Assembly (NCBI GenBank): GCA_934636305.1
Contig: CAKUAM010000074.1
Coordinates: 1-9,878 of the forward strand
Length of the DNA: 9,878 nucleotides
Source: an uncultured Oscillospiraceae bacterium
GTDB taxonomy: Bacteria > Bacillota > Clostridia > Oscillospirales > Oscillospiraceae
Reading direction: 5' to 3'
The first letter of the stretch is position 1. Every line of letters starts with the position of its first letter. Positions 1 through 6,724 of this stretch are shown here, piece after piece. Made by a program: the position numbers and the translations under genes. The notes under the pieces are model-generated. The model was given only the letters and a program-made list of their open reading frames with translations. It made no database searches and was not told the origin of the DNA.

Positions 1-536
1 TGATAAACTGCGCAGTAGAGGTTGGAGGGCAGGGTGTAGTCGTCGCCCAGATCGCCGGCACCGACGTCCAGCGCGATGAAGGTGACATCCGGGTATGTAT
101 CAGCAGTTTCCTTGATGGCGCCTGCGAATGCATAGCCAGGCATGACAACAACGTTGTAGCCCTCGTCAATTGCGGATTCGATCATAGCAACACGCTCTGC
201 ATCGGAGTCGCCGGCGGGCTTGAAATAGTTGAACTGCAGACCGTTGGCCTCGCAGTATTCCTTGCAGGCCTCATACGTGGTCTGGTTGAAGGACTGGTCG
301 GTGATATCGCCGTAGTCGGTGATCATGGCAACAGAATACTCTGCTGCGGTCACAACAGGCTGCTCCTCAGCAGCGGGCTGTTCGTCCGTGGATTCTTCGT
401 CAGCAGCGGGCTCGGTGGTCGTGTCGGCGTCAGCTGCCGGGGTTTCCGTCGTGGTGGTCTCAGCCGGCTTGGATGCGCAGGCAGCCAGCGACAGAACCAT
501 AACCAGGACCAGAAGCAGTGCAAGATACTTCTTCAT
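1..536 (-). CDS. BMP/PnrA-family substrate-binding lipoprotein of an ABC transporter (5' part, runs off the window)
   Basis: Only the first 178 codons are present; the 3' end lies beyond base 1. The product begins MKKYLALLLV, a positively charged hydrophobic signal peptide ending in a lipobox LAAC with the lipid-modified Cys at residue 20, so it should be anchored to the outer face of the membrane. Residues 21-64 are a Thr/Pro/Ala/Glu-rich linker. From residue 67 the sequence fits the BMP (basic membrane protein) fold: SVAMITDYGDITDQSFNQ, then a DSDAERVAMIESAI helix and VVMPGYAFAGAIKETA. Family members are binding proteins of ABC importers, with purine nucleosides the best-known ligands (PnrA/TmpC, BmpA); the ligand here is inferred only from family. 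The ATG at 534-536 is preceded by AAAGAGGTAG (minus strand, about 544-553), which fixes the start. It has its own promoter downstream of the GH3-like gene, so it is probably a separate unit. Permease and ATPase genes would be expected to the left. Confidence 0.88.
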   Translation of the reverse strand, partial: MKKYLALLLVLVMVLSLAACASKPAETTTTETPAADADTTTEPAADEESTDEQPAAEEQPVVTAAEYSVAMITDYGDITDQSFNQTTYEACKEYCEANGLQFNYFKPAGDSDAERVAMIESAIDEGYNVVVMPGYAFAGAIKETADTYPDVTFIALDVGAGDLGDDYTLPSNLYCAVY

Positions 537-605
537 TTGAAATCTACCTCTTTCATAATATTTTTCCGTGCAAACCGGAACAATTCCCGGCCTGACACTG
601 GAATT

Positions 606-617
606 GACCTTCAGGTC
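606..617. promoter_or_regulatory. Inverted repeat at the predicted transcription start (candidate operator)
   Basis: GACCT-TC-AGGTC is a perfect 5-bp inverted repeat with a 2-bp centre, placed over the expected +1 of the lipoprotein promoter. A repressor bound here would block initiation. It is short, so it could be chance; no regulator gene for it is visible in the window. Confidence 0.35.
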
Positions 618-623
618 TGCCCC

Positions 624-652
624 ATTATAGCAGTTTCCCAAAAATAATGCAA
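624..652 (-). promoter_or_regulatory. Strong sigma-A-type promoter of the BMP lipoprotein gene
   Basis: Read on the minus strand, TTGCAT (647-652) is followed after exactly 17 bp by a perfect TATAAT (624-629) that also carries the extended -10 TGC immediately upstream. Transcription would start near 616-618, leaving a leader of about 80 nt before the ATG at 536. The leader contains an imperfect hairpin (CCGGGAA/TTCCGG, about 575-590). Confidence 0.8.
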
Positions 653-688
653 TGGTCTTTCACAAATATATTGCCGCCGCGGGATGGT

Positions 689-2788
689 TCACGCCCGTTT
701 AAGCTGCAGGATCAGACGCAGAATCCGCAGCGCAGCCTTTTCCAGCTGCAGCCGGTCCTCCGGCCCCGCGCCGCCGTAGAGCATCCCCGTATAGCCGCAG
801 TCAAGCAGCCAAGCGCGCAGCAGCGGGCTGTCCTCATGCAGCTGCTGGCCGCCGATGGCGCAGGCCGGGAGCTTTGCCGCGCGGCTCGCGCCGGCCGCGA
901 TCTCAAACGGCAGTGCATACACATCCCGCAGCGCGGCCTGCGGCACCGAGACGGTATCGGGCAGCGCGCCCGCATGCAGGATTGCCGCGCCATACGGCCA
1001 GACACCGCCGGCCAGTGCCGCCGCGCAAATGCCGCAGACGACCGGGTCCTCAGACCACTTTTCTGAAAAATCCTTTTCCAGAGGGGTACGCATGACGTTG
1101 GCAGACGGGCCATACCACAGCTGCAGGCCGTATTCTGCCATTTCCAGTCCGACTGCGCGGCCGACAGAGCGGATCACGTCCACATCGAACGAGCAGGCAA
1201 GCAGGCTTGGGGCCGGGAACGCCGTCGGCAGCTGCCGGCGGATAATTTCACCCGTTTCCTCGTCGGCGATCTCCCGTTCGAGAAGCAGCCCCTGCGCGCC
1301 CGCAGCAATCTGCAGCGCGGGGATCCCATAGCGTTCAAGCTCTGCCGACGCGCCTGCAGCACCCGGCACTGCCGATGGCAGCGCCCCAAAGCCGCAGACC
1401 AGCTGGCGCAGGCTTTCCTCGTCCATATCCGCTGTCAGGTGGAACACGTTGCAGCGGCCCTCGCGCACGTCGGCCAGCGTATGATGCTCGCCATCCGGGC
1501 GGCAGCCGGTAAACTTCTGCCCCTTCTTCCGGCTGCGCCGCGGCAGGTTCCGATCCGAGAAGCGGATCGCGTGGCGGTGTGCCGCGGCAATCTCCTCCTG
1601 CTCACTGGCAAACTGGAAGCAGACCTTCTCCGGGCGTGTGCGCTCCGGTGCGCTGCCGAGCTCCAGCGGCTCCGCCGCCTGCACCACAGCGCTGCGTGTC
1701 AGGCGGATCGAGCCGGCCAGATAGGCCGAACGGCTGCTTGTCCCGATGCGGATATCGTAATATCCGGCGTCCAGGACGAATGCGTGCGCGTTCTGCCGGT
1801 AAACGGCCATCTCTGTAATAGGAAAACGCAGCTGCACCGTCTGGCTCTCGCCCGGGGCAAGGAGCCGGCTTTTCTGGAAACAATCCAGGAAGCTGACCGG
1901 CTGCGTCAGATCCCCTTCTGGCCGGGTCACGTAGACCTGCACCAGCTCACTGGCCGCATACACTGTACCGGTGTTTATCAGCTCTGCGCTTACCGTAACG
2001 TCGCAGCCATCGAGACCTGCCGACACACTGCCGAAGGTGAGTGCGCCATATCCCAGGCCATGGCCGAACGGATAGCGCACAGGCGTGCCGAACGAATCAA
2101 AATAGCGGTAGCCGGTGAAGTGATCCGTCTGCGCGGCGGCGTCCGAGAAATCTGCCAGCGTTTCCGGCCAGCTGTGCGCCAGGTGGCCGGACGGCATCAC
2201 CCTTGCGGTCAGTACATCGGCCAGCGCCCCGCCGGCTTCCTGCCCGGCAAGGCCAAGGAACACAATTGCGCCGCAGCCGAGCGCCGCCTCGTTCAGTTCC
2301 ATGTATCCGGGCGCTGCCAGCACGAGAACTGTGCGGTCAAACTCTGCGGTAATTTTCTGCAGCAGCTGCGTTTCCTCCGCCGTCAGATGCGGATCATACC
2401 GCTCCGGCGTCCGGCCAAGCACGATCACCGCAGCGGCGCAGTCCTGCCTGAGCGCGGAGAAATTCAGGCTGCCGAGCGGCATTTCACTCTGTGGCCCATG
2501 CTCCAGCACCCAGGTGCGGTATTTGCGCGCAAGCAGCGCGTCTGGCCGGACCAGCTCGGATGCGCTCAGACCGTCAAGCACGCCGATGGCGCGCCAGGGG
2601 GTGTAGCGCTGGGCAAAGGCAGGCGTCGCAAGCTGGCATGCCCCGAATACCGCGATGGGCAGCGGCTGCCCCGGCTGCTGCGGCACCAGCGGCAGCGCAT
2701 TTTCTGTGTTTTTCAGCACGACAATGCCTGCAGCGGCTGCCGCGCGCGCTGTGAGCGCATGGTCGTTCATTCTGGCTGTTATATCCAT
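689..2788 (-). CDS. Domain-permuted glycoside hydrolase family 3-like protein, probably catalytically inactive
   Basis: A 699-residue protein without a signal peptide, so probably cytoplasmic. It has the swapped GH3 order known from some rumen and gut Clostridia beta-glucosidases: the alpha/beta sandwich domain first (about 10-245, with GRTPERYDP at 125-133, GLAGQEAGGALADVL and YPFGHGLGY), then a fibronectin-III-like domain (about 260-355, with ELVQVYVTRPEGD and LLAPGESQTVQL), then the barrel domain (about 450-699, with VPGAAGASAELERYGIPAL, GPSANVMRTPL and SEDPVV). The barrel is badly degraded. The sugar-binding Asp of the usual DGPAG motif is Ala (AAGAQG, 495-500). The usual KHF motif is replaced by LHAG (604-607). 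The GFxGxVxSDW nucleophile motif reads GYTGMLYGGA (665-674) with no Asp, and the protein ends soon after, missing the rest of the usual barrel. A Glu near the acid/base position is kept (E129). The frame is intact over 2.1 kb, so this is not an obvious pseudogene. The start ATG (2786-2788) has AGGAG seven bases upstream. A sugar-binding or regulatory role is possible; hydrolysis looks unlikely. Confidence 0.75.
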   Translation of the reverse strand: MDITARMNDHALTARAAAAAGIVVLKNTENALPLVPQQPGQPLPIAVFGACQLATPAFAQRYTPWRAIGVLDGLSASELVRPDALLARKYRTWVLEHGPQSEMPLGSLNFSALRQDCAAAVIVLGRTPERYDPHLTAEETQLLQKITAEFDRTVLVLAAPGYMELNEAALGCGAIVFLGLAGQEAGGALADVLTARVMPSGHLAHSWPETLADFSDAAAQTDHFTGYRYFDSFGTPVRYPFGHGLGYGALTFGSVSAGLDGCDVTVSAELINTGTVYAASELVQVYVTRPEGDLTQPVSFLDCFQKSRLLAPGESQTVQLRFPITEMAVYRQNAHAFVLDAGYYDIRIGTSSRSAYLAGSIRLTRSAVVQAAEPLELGSAPERTRPEKVCFQFASEQEEIAAAHRHAIRFSDRNLPRRSRKKGQKFTGCRPDGEHHTLADVREGRCNVFHLTADMDEESLRQLVCGFGALPSAVPGAAGASAELERYGIPALQIAAGAQGLLLEREIADEETGEIIRRQLPTAFPAPSLLACSFDVDVIRSVGRAVGLEMAEYGLQLWYGPSANVMRTPLEKDFSEKWSEDPVVCGICAAALAGGVWPYGAAILHAGALPDTVSVPQAALRDVYALPFEIAAGASRAAKLPACAIGGQQLHEDSPLLRAWLLDCGYTGMLYGGAGPEDRLQLEKAALRILRLILQLKRA

Positions 2789-2839
2789 AGATACTCTCCT
2801 GTTGTGTTGTCAAAGTGTGTCGAATTTTTGTATATTTTC

Positions 2840-2867
2840 ATTGTAGCACACCTTCTCATAATTGCAA
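2840..2867 (-). promoter_or_regulatory. Promoter of the GH3-like gene
   Basis: On the minus strand TTGCAA (2862-2867), 16-bp spacer, TACAAT (2840-2845), with an extended -10 TG one base upstream. The start would be near 2833, about 45 nt before the ATG. Around the -10 and start lies a widely spaced imperfect inverted repeat, AAAGTGTG (2812-2819) and CACACCTT (2847-2854), which could be an operator pair but is weak evidence alone. The promoter is divergent from that of the response regulator. Confidence 0.65.
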
Positions 2868-2892
2868 ACCACGAAATGCAGCCGCGCCAGTT

Positions 2893-2934
2893 TTTACAGA
2901 ATGTTCACGCAAACCTCTATCCATACAGTATAAT
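2893..2934 (+). promoter_or_regulatory. Response-regulator operon promoter with tandem 11-bp-spaced boxes
   Basis: TTTACA (2893-2898), five bases GAATG, TTCACG (2904-2909), then a perfect -10 TATAAT (2929-2934). No good -35 stands 17 bp upstream of the -10; the second box sits about 19 bp away instead. That is the typical layout of a promoter activated by an OmpR-family dimer. The same arrangement precedes htrA and the J-protein gene, which suggests positive autoregulation by the regulator encoded just downstream. Confidence 0.6.
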
Positions 2935-2972
2935 ATAAATTTTATAAGGTATTACAAAGGAGGAACCGTCCC

Positions 2973-3659
2973 ATGGCAAAAACGATTCTGATCGTGGAAG
3001 ATGATCCGAACATCTCCGAGCTTGTACAGATGTATCTGGAAAAAGAGGGCTACACCACAAAGATTGCCGCTGACGGTGGAGAAGCTGTCAGCATGTTCCG
3101 GCAGGTCCGGCCGGATCTTGTGCTGCTGGATATCATGCTGCCTGTCATGGATGGCTGGGGCGTACTGCGCACAATCCGGCAGGACAGCCAGACGCCTGTA
3201 ATCATGCTCACGGCCAAGGGCGAAACGAACGATAAGGTGCAGGGGCTCAAGCAGGGCGCAGATGATTATCTGACCAAGCCCTTTGAAATGAAGGAGCTGC
3301 TTGCGCGCGTGGAGGCCGTTCTGCGCCGTGCCGGCGGAGAGGAAGAAAAGGCCAAGCCGCGCCGCCTGGTCTTTGACAAGCTGATTATCGATCTGGATTC
3401 GTTTGAGCTGATTGTCGACGGCAAGCGGATCGAGACACCGCCGAAGGAGATGGAGCTTCTGTACCATCTGGCCTCCAGCCCGAACCGCGTGTTCACCCGC
3501 AACCAGCTGCTCGACGAGGTCTGGGGCTTTGATTATTTCGGCGACAGCCGTACGGTTGATGTGCATGTCAAGCGTCTGCGTGAAAAGCTGGAGGGCGTTT
3601 CTGACAAATGGAGCCTGAAAACCGTATGGGGCGTCGGGTATAAGTTCGAGGTTCTGTAA
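2973..3659 (+). CDS. OmpR/PhoB-family response regulator
   Basis: A 228-residue two-domain transcription factor of normal length. The receiver domain (1-120) has the acidic pair D10/D11, phosphoacceptor D53 in LVLLDIMLP, T80 in IMLTAK, Y99 and K102 in the DDYLTKPF motif. After a charged linker (EEEKAK) comes a winged-helix DNA-binding domain (about 130-228) with TPPKEMELLYHLA, the recognition-helix region SRTVDVHVKRLREKLE and the ending TVWGVGYKFEVL. It should be phosphorylated by the histidine kinase encoded 2 bp downstream and bind direct-repeat sites as a tandem dimer. The ATG at 2973 follows AAAGGAGG (2956-2963) at ideal spacing. The best candidate targets are the three box-containing promoters in this window. 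By gene neighbourhood it resembles CiaR or CssR of other Firmicutes, which control htrA, but orthology cannot be shown from sequence reading alone, so no symbol is given. Confidence 0.95.
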   Translation: MAKTILIVEDDPNISELVQMYLEKEGYTTKIAADGGEAVSMFRQVRPDLVLLDIMLPVMDGWGVLRTIRQDSQTPVIMLTAKGETNDKVQGLKQGADDYLTKPFEMKELLARVEAVLRRAGGEEEKAKPRRLVFDKLIIDLDSFELIVDGKRIETPPKEMELLYHLASSPNRVFTRNQLLDEVWGFDYFGDSRTVDVHVKRLREKLEGVSDKWSLKTVWGVGYKFEVL

Positions 3660-3661
3660 GT

Positions 3662-5089
3662 ATGAAAACAACGTTCAGCCGGCAGTTCGCCATGATTGCG
3701 GTGCTGCTGCTGGTCTGCATGATCTTTACGGGCATTTCCTTCCGTTTTTTGATGCTGCGGCACCTGAAGGAGGAAAAGAGCGAGACGCTCAGCACCGACG
3801 CAGAGGCGGTTGCCTCCCTGGCGGAGGCGTATAACTCTACAGGTGAGCTGGAAAGCAACTGGGATTTCCGGCTGAGCCTGTCTCTGTTCTCTGATGTTGG
3901 CGAGGCTGAGGCACTGATCTGTGATGGGGACGGTGTTATTGTGCTGTGCTCCTGCGACGAGTTTACCTGCGCGCATATTGGTCAGCAGATTGACGACGAT
4001 CTGATTGCCGACATTGACGCAAACGGCAGCGCCTACCGCACGGCTGTCTTGTCCGGTGTATACACGGATAAGCGCTACATTGCCGGGCAGCCGATTATCA
4101 CCGGCGCCGGCGAAACCATCGGCTATGTCATTGTCACCGCAGACATGTCGCAGGTTTCAGACTTTATGCAGCGCAGCTCCTCCCTGTTTTTCTACACGGC
4201 AATCATTGTGCTTGTGCTGTCCATGGTTGCAGCGACGTTCCTCTCCCACCAGCAGGTGCAGCCGCTGGCCAAGGTGGCCGATGCAGCCCGCCGCTTTGGC
4301 CGGGGAGAGCTTGATACGCGTGTCGAGGTGCCAAAGAGCAGCAGCGAGGAAATTCTGGATCTGGCCAATGCCTTCAACGCGATGGCCGATTCACTTGAAA
4401 AATCTGAGCAGCGCCGGCAGGAATTTGTCGCCAACGTCTCGCATGAGCTCAAAACGCCGATGACGACCATCGGCGGTTATATTGACGGCATGCTGGACGG
4501 CACGATTCCACCGGAAAAGCAGCAGCATTACATGCAGATTGTCTCCAGTGAGGTCCGCCGGCTCTCGCGGCTTGTACGCAACATGCTCGACATTGCCAAG
4601 CTGCAGGCCATGGGCGTGGAGGAAAGCCGCAAAACGCGGTTTGACCTCGGTGAGGCCATGAGCGATGTGCTCATCACCTTTGAGCAGAAGATTTACAACA
4701 AGCATCTCGATGTGCGCGTGGATCTGCCGGACAAGCCGGTCTGGACCCGCGCAGAGCGTGACAGCATCACGCAGGTGATCTATAACCTCATTGACAACGC
4801 CATCAAATTCTGCCCGGATGGCGGCCTGCTTTCGCTGCGGCTCGAGCTCGACAGCGGCAAGGCGCGCGTCACCGTGGAAAACACGGGTCCGACGATTGCC
4901 AAGGAAGAATTGCCGCTGCTGTTTGACCGGTTCCACAAGGCGGATAAATCACGGTCGGCAGACCGGGAGGGCTGGGGCCTTGGCCTTTACATTGCCAAGA
5001 CGATTGTTGGTGCGCATGGCGGCGATATCTGGGCCACGAGTGAAAATGGCATCACGCAGTTCATTTTCACACTCCCTACAGTGCGATAA
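3662..5089 (+). CDS. Membrane sensor histidine kinase (partner of the upstream response regulator)
   Basis: 475 residues. TM1 is about 9-31 and TM2 about 173-194, enclosing an extracytoplasmic sensor domain of about 140 residues. HAMP spans about 195-250. The DHp domain has the phosphoacceptor H261 in FVANVSHELKTPMTTI. The ATPase domain has an N box (QVIYNLIDNAIKF, 371-383), a G1-like ENTGPT (406-411; the usual Asp is Glu), an F box FDRFHKAD (421-428) and a G2 box GWGLGLYIAK (437-446; the usual second residue Thr/Ser is Trp). The sensor domain contains four closely spaced Cys, C87, C96, C98 and C103, followed by HIGQ. This is unusual for an exported loop and suggests a metal, disulfide or redox element. 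The gene is separated from the regulator stop codon by 2 bp and its ribosome site GAGGT (3648-3652) lies inside the regulator gene, so the two are co-transcribed and probably translationally coupled. No terminator separates it from htrA. Confidence 0.95.
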   Translation: MKTTFSRQFAMIAVLLLVCMIFTGISFRFLMLRHLKEEKSETLSTDAEAVASLAEAYNSTGELESNWDFRLSLSLFSDVGEAEALICDGDGVIVLCSCDEFTCAHIGQQIDDDLIADIDANGSAYRTAVLSGVYTDKRYIAGQPIITGAGETIGYVIVTADMSQVSDFMQRSSSLFFYTAIIVLVLSMVAATFLSHQQVQPLAKVADAARRFGRGELDTRVEVPKSSSEEILDLANAFNAMADSLEKSEQRRQEFVANVSHELKTPMTTIGGYIDGMLDGTIPPEKQQHYMQIVSSEVRRLSRLVRNMLDIAKLQAMGVEESRKTRFDLGEAMSDVLITFEQKIYNKHLDVRVDLPDKPVWTRAERDSITQVIYNLIDNAIKFCPDGGLLSLRLELDSGKARVTVENTGPTIAKEELPLLFDRFHKADKSRSADREGWGLGLYIAKTIVGAHGGDIWATSENGITQFIFTLPTVR

Positions 5090-5091
5090 CA

Positions 5092-5134
5092 TTTACAAAA
5101 CGTTCAAGCTATGTTCAAATTCTCCGGATATACT
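5092..5134 (+). promoter_or_regulatory. htrA promoter with three tandem 11-bp-spaced boxes
   Basis: Starting 3 bp after the kinase stop codon: TTTACA (5092-5097), TTCAAG (5103-5108) and TTCAAA (5114-5119), each separated by 5 bp, followed by a -10-like TATACT (5129-5134; alternative TACTAT at 5131). There is no canonical -35. The first box and spacer (TTTACA-AAACG-TTCA) closely match the response-regulator promoter (TTTACA-GAATG-TTCA). The distance from the second box start to the -10 start is 26 bp, against 25 and 26 in the other two promoters. Confidence 0.6.
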
Positions 5135-5176
5135 ATAGAAAATAAGATTTTAGGTTAAGGATTCAGGTGTCTGAGA

Positions 5177-6493
5177 ATGAGCTTTGATAATAACAGCTTT
5201 TATGATGACAATTCCACAAATAACTGGCGCCCGCAGCCAACCCCAATGGAGGACCGGCGCCGCAAGCACACCGGCCGCTGGATCACGGCGATTCTGGTTG
5301 TGATGCTGCTGGCTGCCGCGGTGCTTGGCACGGTGCATCTGGTTCGTGATGTTGGGGTTTCGCTCAACCGATCGGACAGCGGATTTCTGCTGACCATCGG
5401 CAAGGCGGAGCAGACGCAGCCTGTCCAGCAGTCATCTGCCCAGAATGCAGCGCAGGCACCGACCCAGCAGGTTCAGGCTGCGGCCCCGGCAGCAGCGGAT
5501 TCCACGCAGGAGCTGCCGCAGCTGGAAATTTCGCAGTCGCCCGCCAGCGTCCCAACGGTTTCCTCTGACGATGCGCAGGCGCTCAGCCTGCAGGAGATCT
5601 ACCGGGAGTCTGTCAGCAGCGTCGTTTCCATCATCTCAGCCACGCAATCCGGCAAGGCGACCGGCACCGGCATCATCATGTCTGCCGACGGCTATATCAT
5701 CACCAACCACCACGTCATCGAGGGGGCACAGGCCATCAGCGTGCTGACACACGACGATCAGGAATACAGCGCTTCTCTGATTGGCAGCGACGAAACGAGC
5801 GATCTGGCTGTTCTCAAAATTGAAGCCAGCGGCCTGCAGGCCGCGCAGTTCGGTGATTCATCCGTTCTGCAGGTGGGCGATACTGTCGTCGCCATCGGCG
5901 ACCCGCTGGGCGTAACGCTGCGCGGCACCATGACGGATGGCATTATTTCCGCCATCAACCGCGATCTGACCGTCAACGACCGCACCATGACACTCATTCA
6001 GACCAACGCCGCACTCAATAACGGCAACTCCGGAGGCCCGCTGATTAACTGCTATGGGCAGGTCATCGGCATCAACACGATGAAAATGTCCAACTACTAT
6101 TCTTCGGCGGCCAGTGTTGAGGGCATCGGCTTTGCCATTCCCATCGATACGGCCAAGCCCATCATTGACGAGCTCATTGAAAAGGGCTATGTCTCTGGCC
6201 GTCCGGCCATCGGCATTGACGGGGAAACGCTCCCGGCCACCTACCGCATCTATTACCGGCTGCCGGAGGGGATTTATGTCACACGCGTCTATGCGTCGAG
6301 CGACGCCGCGGCCAAGGGCATTTCTGAGGGCGACATCATCACAGCCATCAATGACACGCAGGTTTCCAGTATGGATCAGCTGAACGTGGTCAAGAACCAG
6401 TTCTCTGCCGGGGATACGGTGACGCTTACCGTCTATCGCAGCGGAAACTACTATACGGTTGAGGTCATTCTGATGGATCGTGCAAATGCATAA
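5177..6493 (+). CDS. htrA: HtrA/DegP-type membrane-anchored serine protease with PDZ domain
   Basis: 438 residues. A hydrophilic Asn/Asp-rich cytoplasmic tail (1-33) precedes one membrane segment (about 34-56, after RRRKHTGRW); a Gln/Ala/Pro-rich flexible linker runs to about 135. The trypsin-like domain (about 137-335) has the full triad: H179 in TNHHVIEGA, D209 in TSDLAVLKI and S285 in NNGNSGGPLIN. One PDZ domain follows (about 342-435, with VYASSDAAAKGISEGDIITAI in part and VTLTVYRSG). It should degrade or refold misfolded proteins on the outer face of the membrane. The ATG at 5177 has AGGTG (5165-5169) seven bases upstream. It lies 87 bp after the histidine kinase and can be read both from that operon and from its own box-type promoter. 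Linkage of htrA to a two-component system parallels CssRS in Bacillus subtilis and CiaRH in Streptococcus (known systems). It ends in a strong terminator. Confidence 0.95.
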   Translation: MSFDNNSFYDDNSTNNWRPQPTPMEDRRRKHTGRWITAILVVMLLAAAVLGTVHLVRDVGVSLNRSDSGFLLTIGKAEQTQPVQQSSAQNAAQAPTQQVQAAAPAAADSTQELPQLEISQSPASVPTVSSDDAQALSLQEIYRESVSSVVSIISATQSGKATGTGIIMSADGYIITNHHVIEGAQAISVLTHDDQEYSASLIGSDETSDLAVLKIEASGLQAAQFGDSSVLQVGDTVVAIGDPLGVTLRGTMTDGIISAINRDLTVNDRTMTLIQTNAALNNGNSGGPLINCYGQVIGINTMKMSNYYSSAASVEGIGFAIPIDTAKPIIDELIEKGYVSGRPAIGIDGETLPATYRIYYRLPEGIYVTRVYASSDAAAKGISEGDIITAINDTQVSSMDQLNVVKNQFSAGDTVTLTVYRSGNYYTVEVILMDRANA

Positions 6494-6504
6494 TGCTCCC
6501 ATTC

Positions 6505-6540
6505 AAAACGCTCCGTGGGCACCTGCCCCGGAGCGTTTTC
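6505..6540 (+). terminator. Rho-independent terminator after htrA
   Basis: AAAACGCTCCG (6505-6515) pairs perfectly with CGGAGCGTTTT (6529-6539), and the loop itself pairs GGGC (6517-6520) with GCCC (6525-6528) around ACCT, leaving one bulged T. The A and T runs on either side make it potentially bidirectional. It lies 11 bp after the htrA stop. Confidence 0.93.
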
Positions 6541-6564
6541 TGGTTTTGCAGGGCTGCCCAAAAG

Positions 6565-6585
6565 CAGCTGCCTTAGCGGCAGTTG
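6565..6585 (+). other. Stem-loop in the htrA / J-protein intergenic region
   Basis: CAGCTGCC (6565-6572), loop TTAGC, GGCAGTTG (6578-6585): an 8-bp stem with one G-U pair and no following T run. It lies beyond the htrA terminator and upstream of the next promoter, so it is not in an obvious transcript. Its role is unknown; the 231-bp gap 6494-6724 otherwise holds only terminators, hairpins and the J-protein promoter. Confidence 0.4.
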
Positions 6586-6601
6586 GCTGCGCACCCCCCG
6601 G

Positions 6602-6639
6602 ATCAAAAGGCTTTTGATGCATAAGATCTGCATTTTTTT
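6602..6639 (+). terminator. Second hairpin pair with T run (backup terminator candidate)
   Basis: ATCAAAAG-G-CTTTTGAT (6602-6618) is a perfect inverted repeat. Overlapping its end, ATGCA (6617-6621) pairs with TGCAT (6629-6633) just before seven T (6633-6639). The two structures compete for bases 6617-6618. The stems are AT-rich and short, so termination would be weaker than at 6505-6540. The T run directly abuts the first regulatory box of the next promoter. Confidence 0.45.
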
Positions 6640-6691
6640 CGCAGAACGTTTATAATTGATTTACAATTACAGCAGAAAAAGGCGTTATAAT
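6638..6691 (+). promoter_or_regulatory. J-protein/dnaK operon promoter with three tandem 11-bp-spaced boxes
   Basis: TTCGCA (6638-6643), TTTATA (6649-6654) and TTTACA (6660-6665) are each separated by 5 bp, and a perfect -10 TATAAT (6686-6691) stands 26 bp from the start of the last box. There is no proper -35. The spacer after the first box, GAACG, matches GAATG and AAACG in the other two promoters. No CIRCE element (TTAGCACTC-N9-GAGTGCTAA) and no CtsR-type site was seen, so the usual heat-shock repressors do not appear to act here. Confidence 0.6.
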
Positions 6692-6724
6692 CGATCATGT
6701 ATTTAGGCAAAGGAAGTGATTTGC

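Noticed and set aside
2808..2813. TTGACA on the minus strand just upstream of the GH3-like gene as a -35 element
   Set aside because: A matching -10 would fall on the start codon, and none is present. The TTGCAA/TACAAT pair further upstream is well placed.
1439..2938. Long open frame (499 codons) on the plus strand opposite the GH3-like gene
   Set aside because: It has no recognisable domain and no ribosome site, and is His/Arg/Cys-rich as expected for a shadow frame in GC-rich DNA. The minus-strand frame shows clear GH3 motifs.
6716..6718. GTG as an alternative start of the J-protein
   Set aside because: It overlaps the AAAGGAAG ribosome site and would add three residues not found in J-domains. 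The ATG at 6725 has correct spacing.
6638..6724. CIRCE or CtsR operator upstream of the chaperone operon
   Set aside because: Neither TTAGCACTC/GAGTGCTAA nor a CtsR-like heptad repeat could be found by eye; only the 11-bp-spaced boxes are present.
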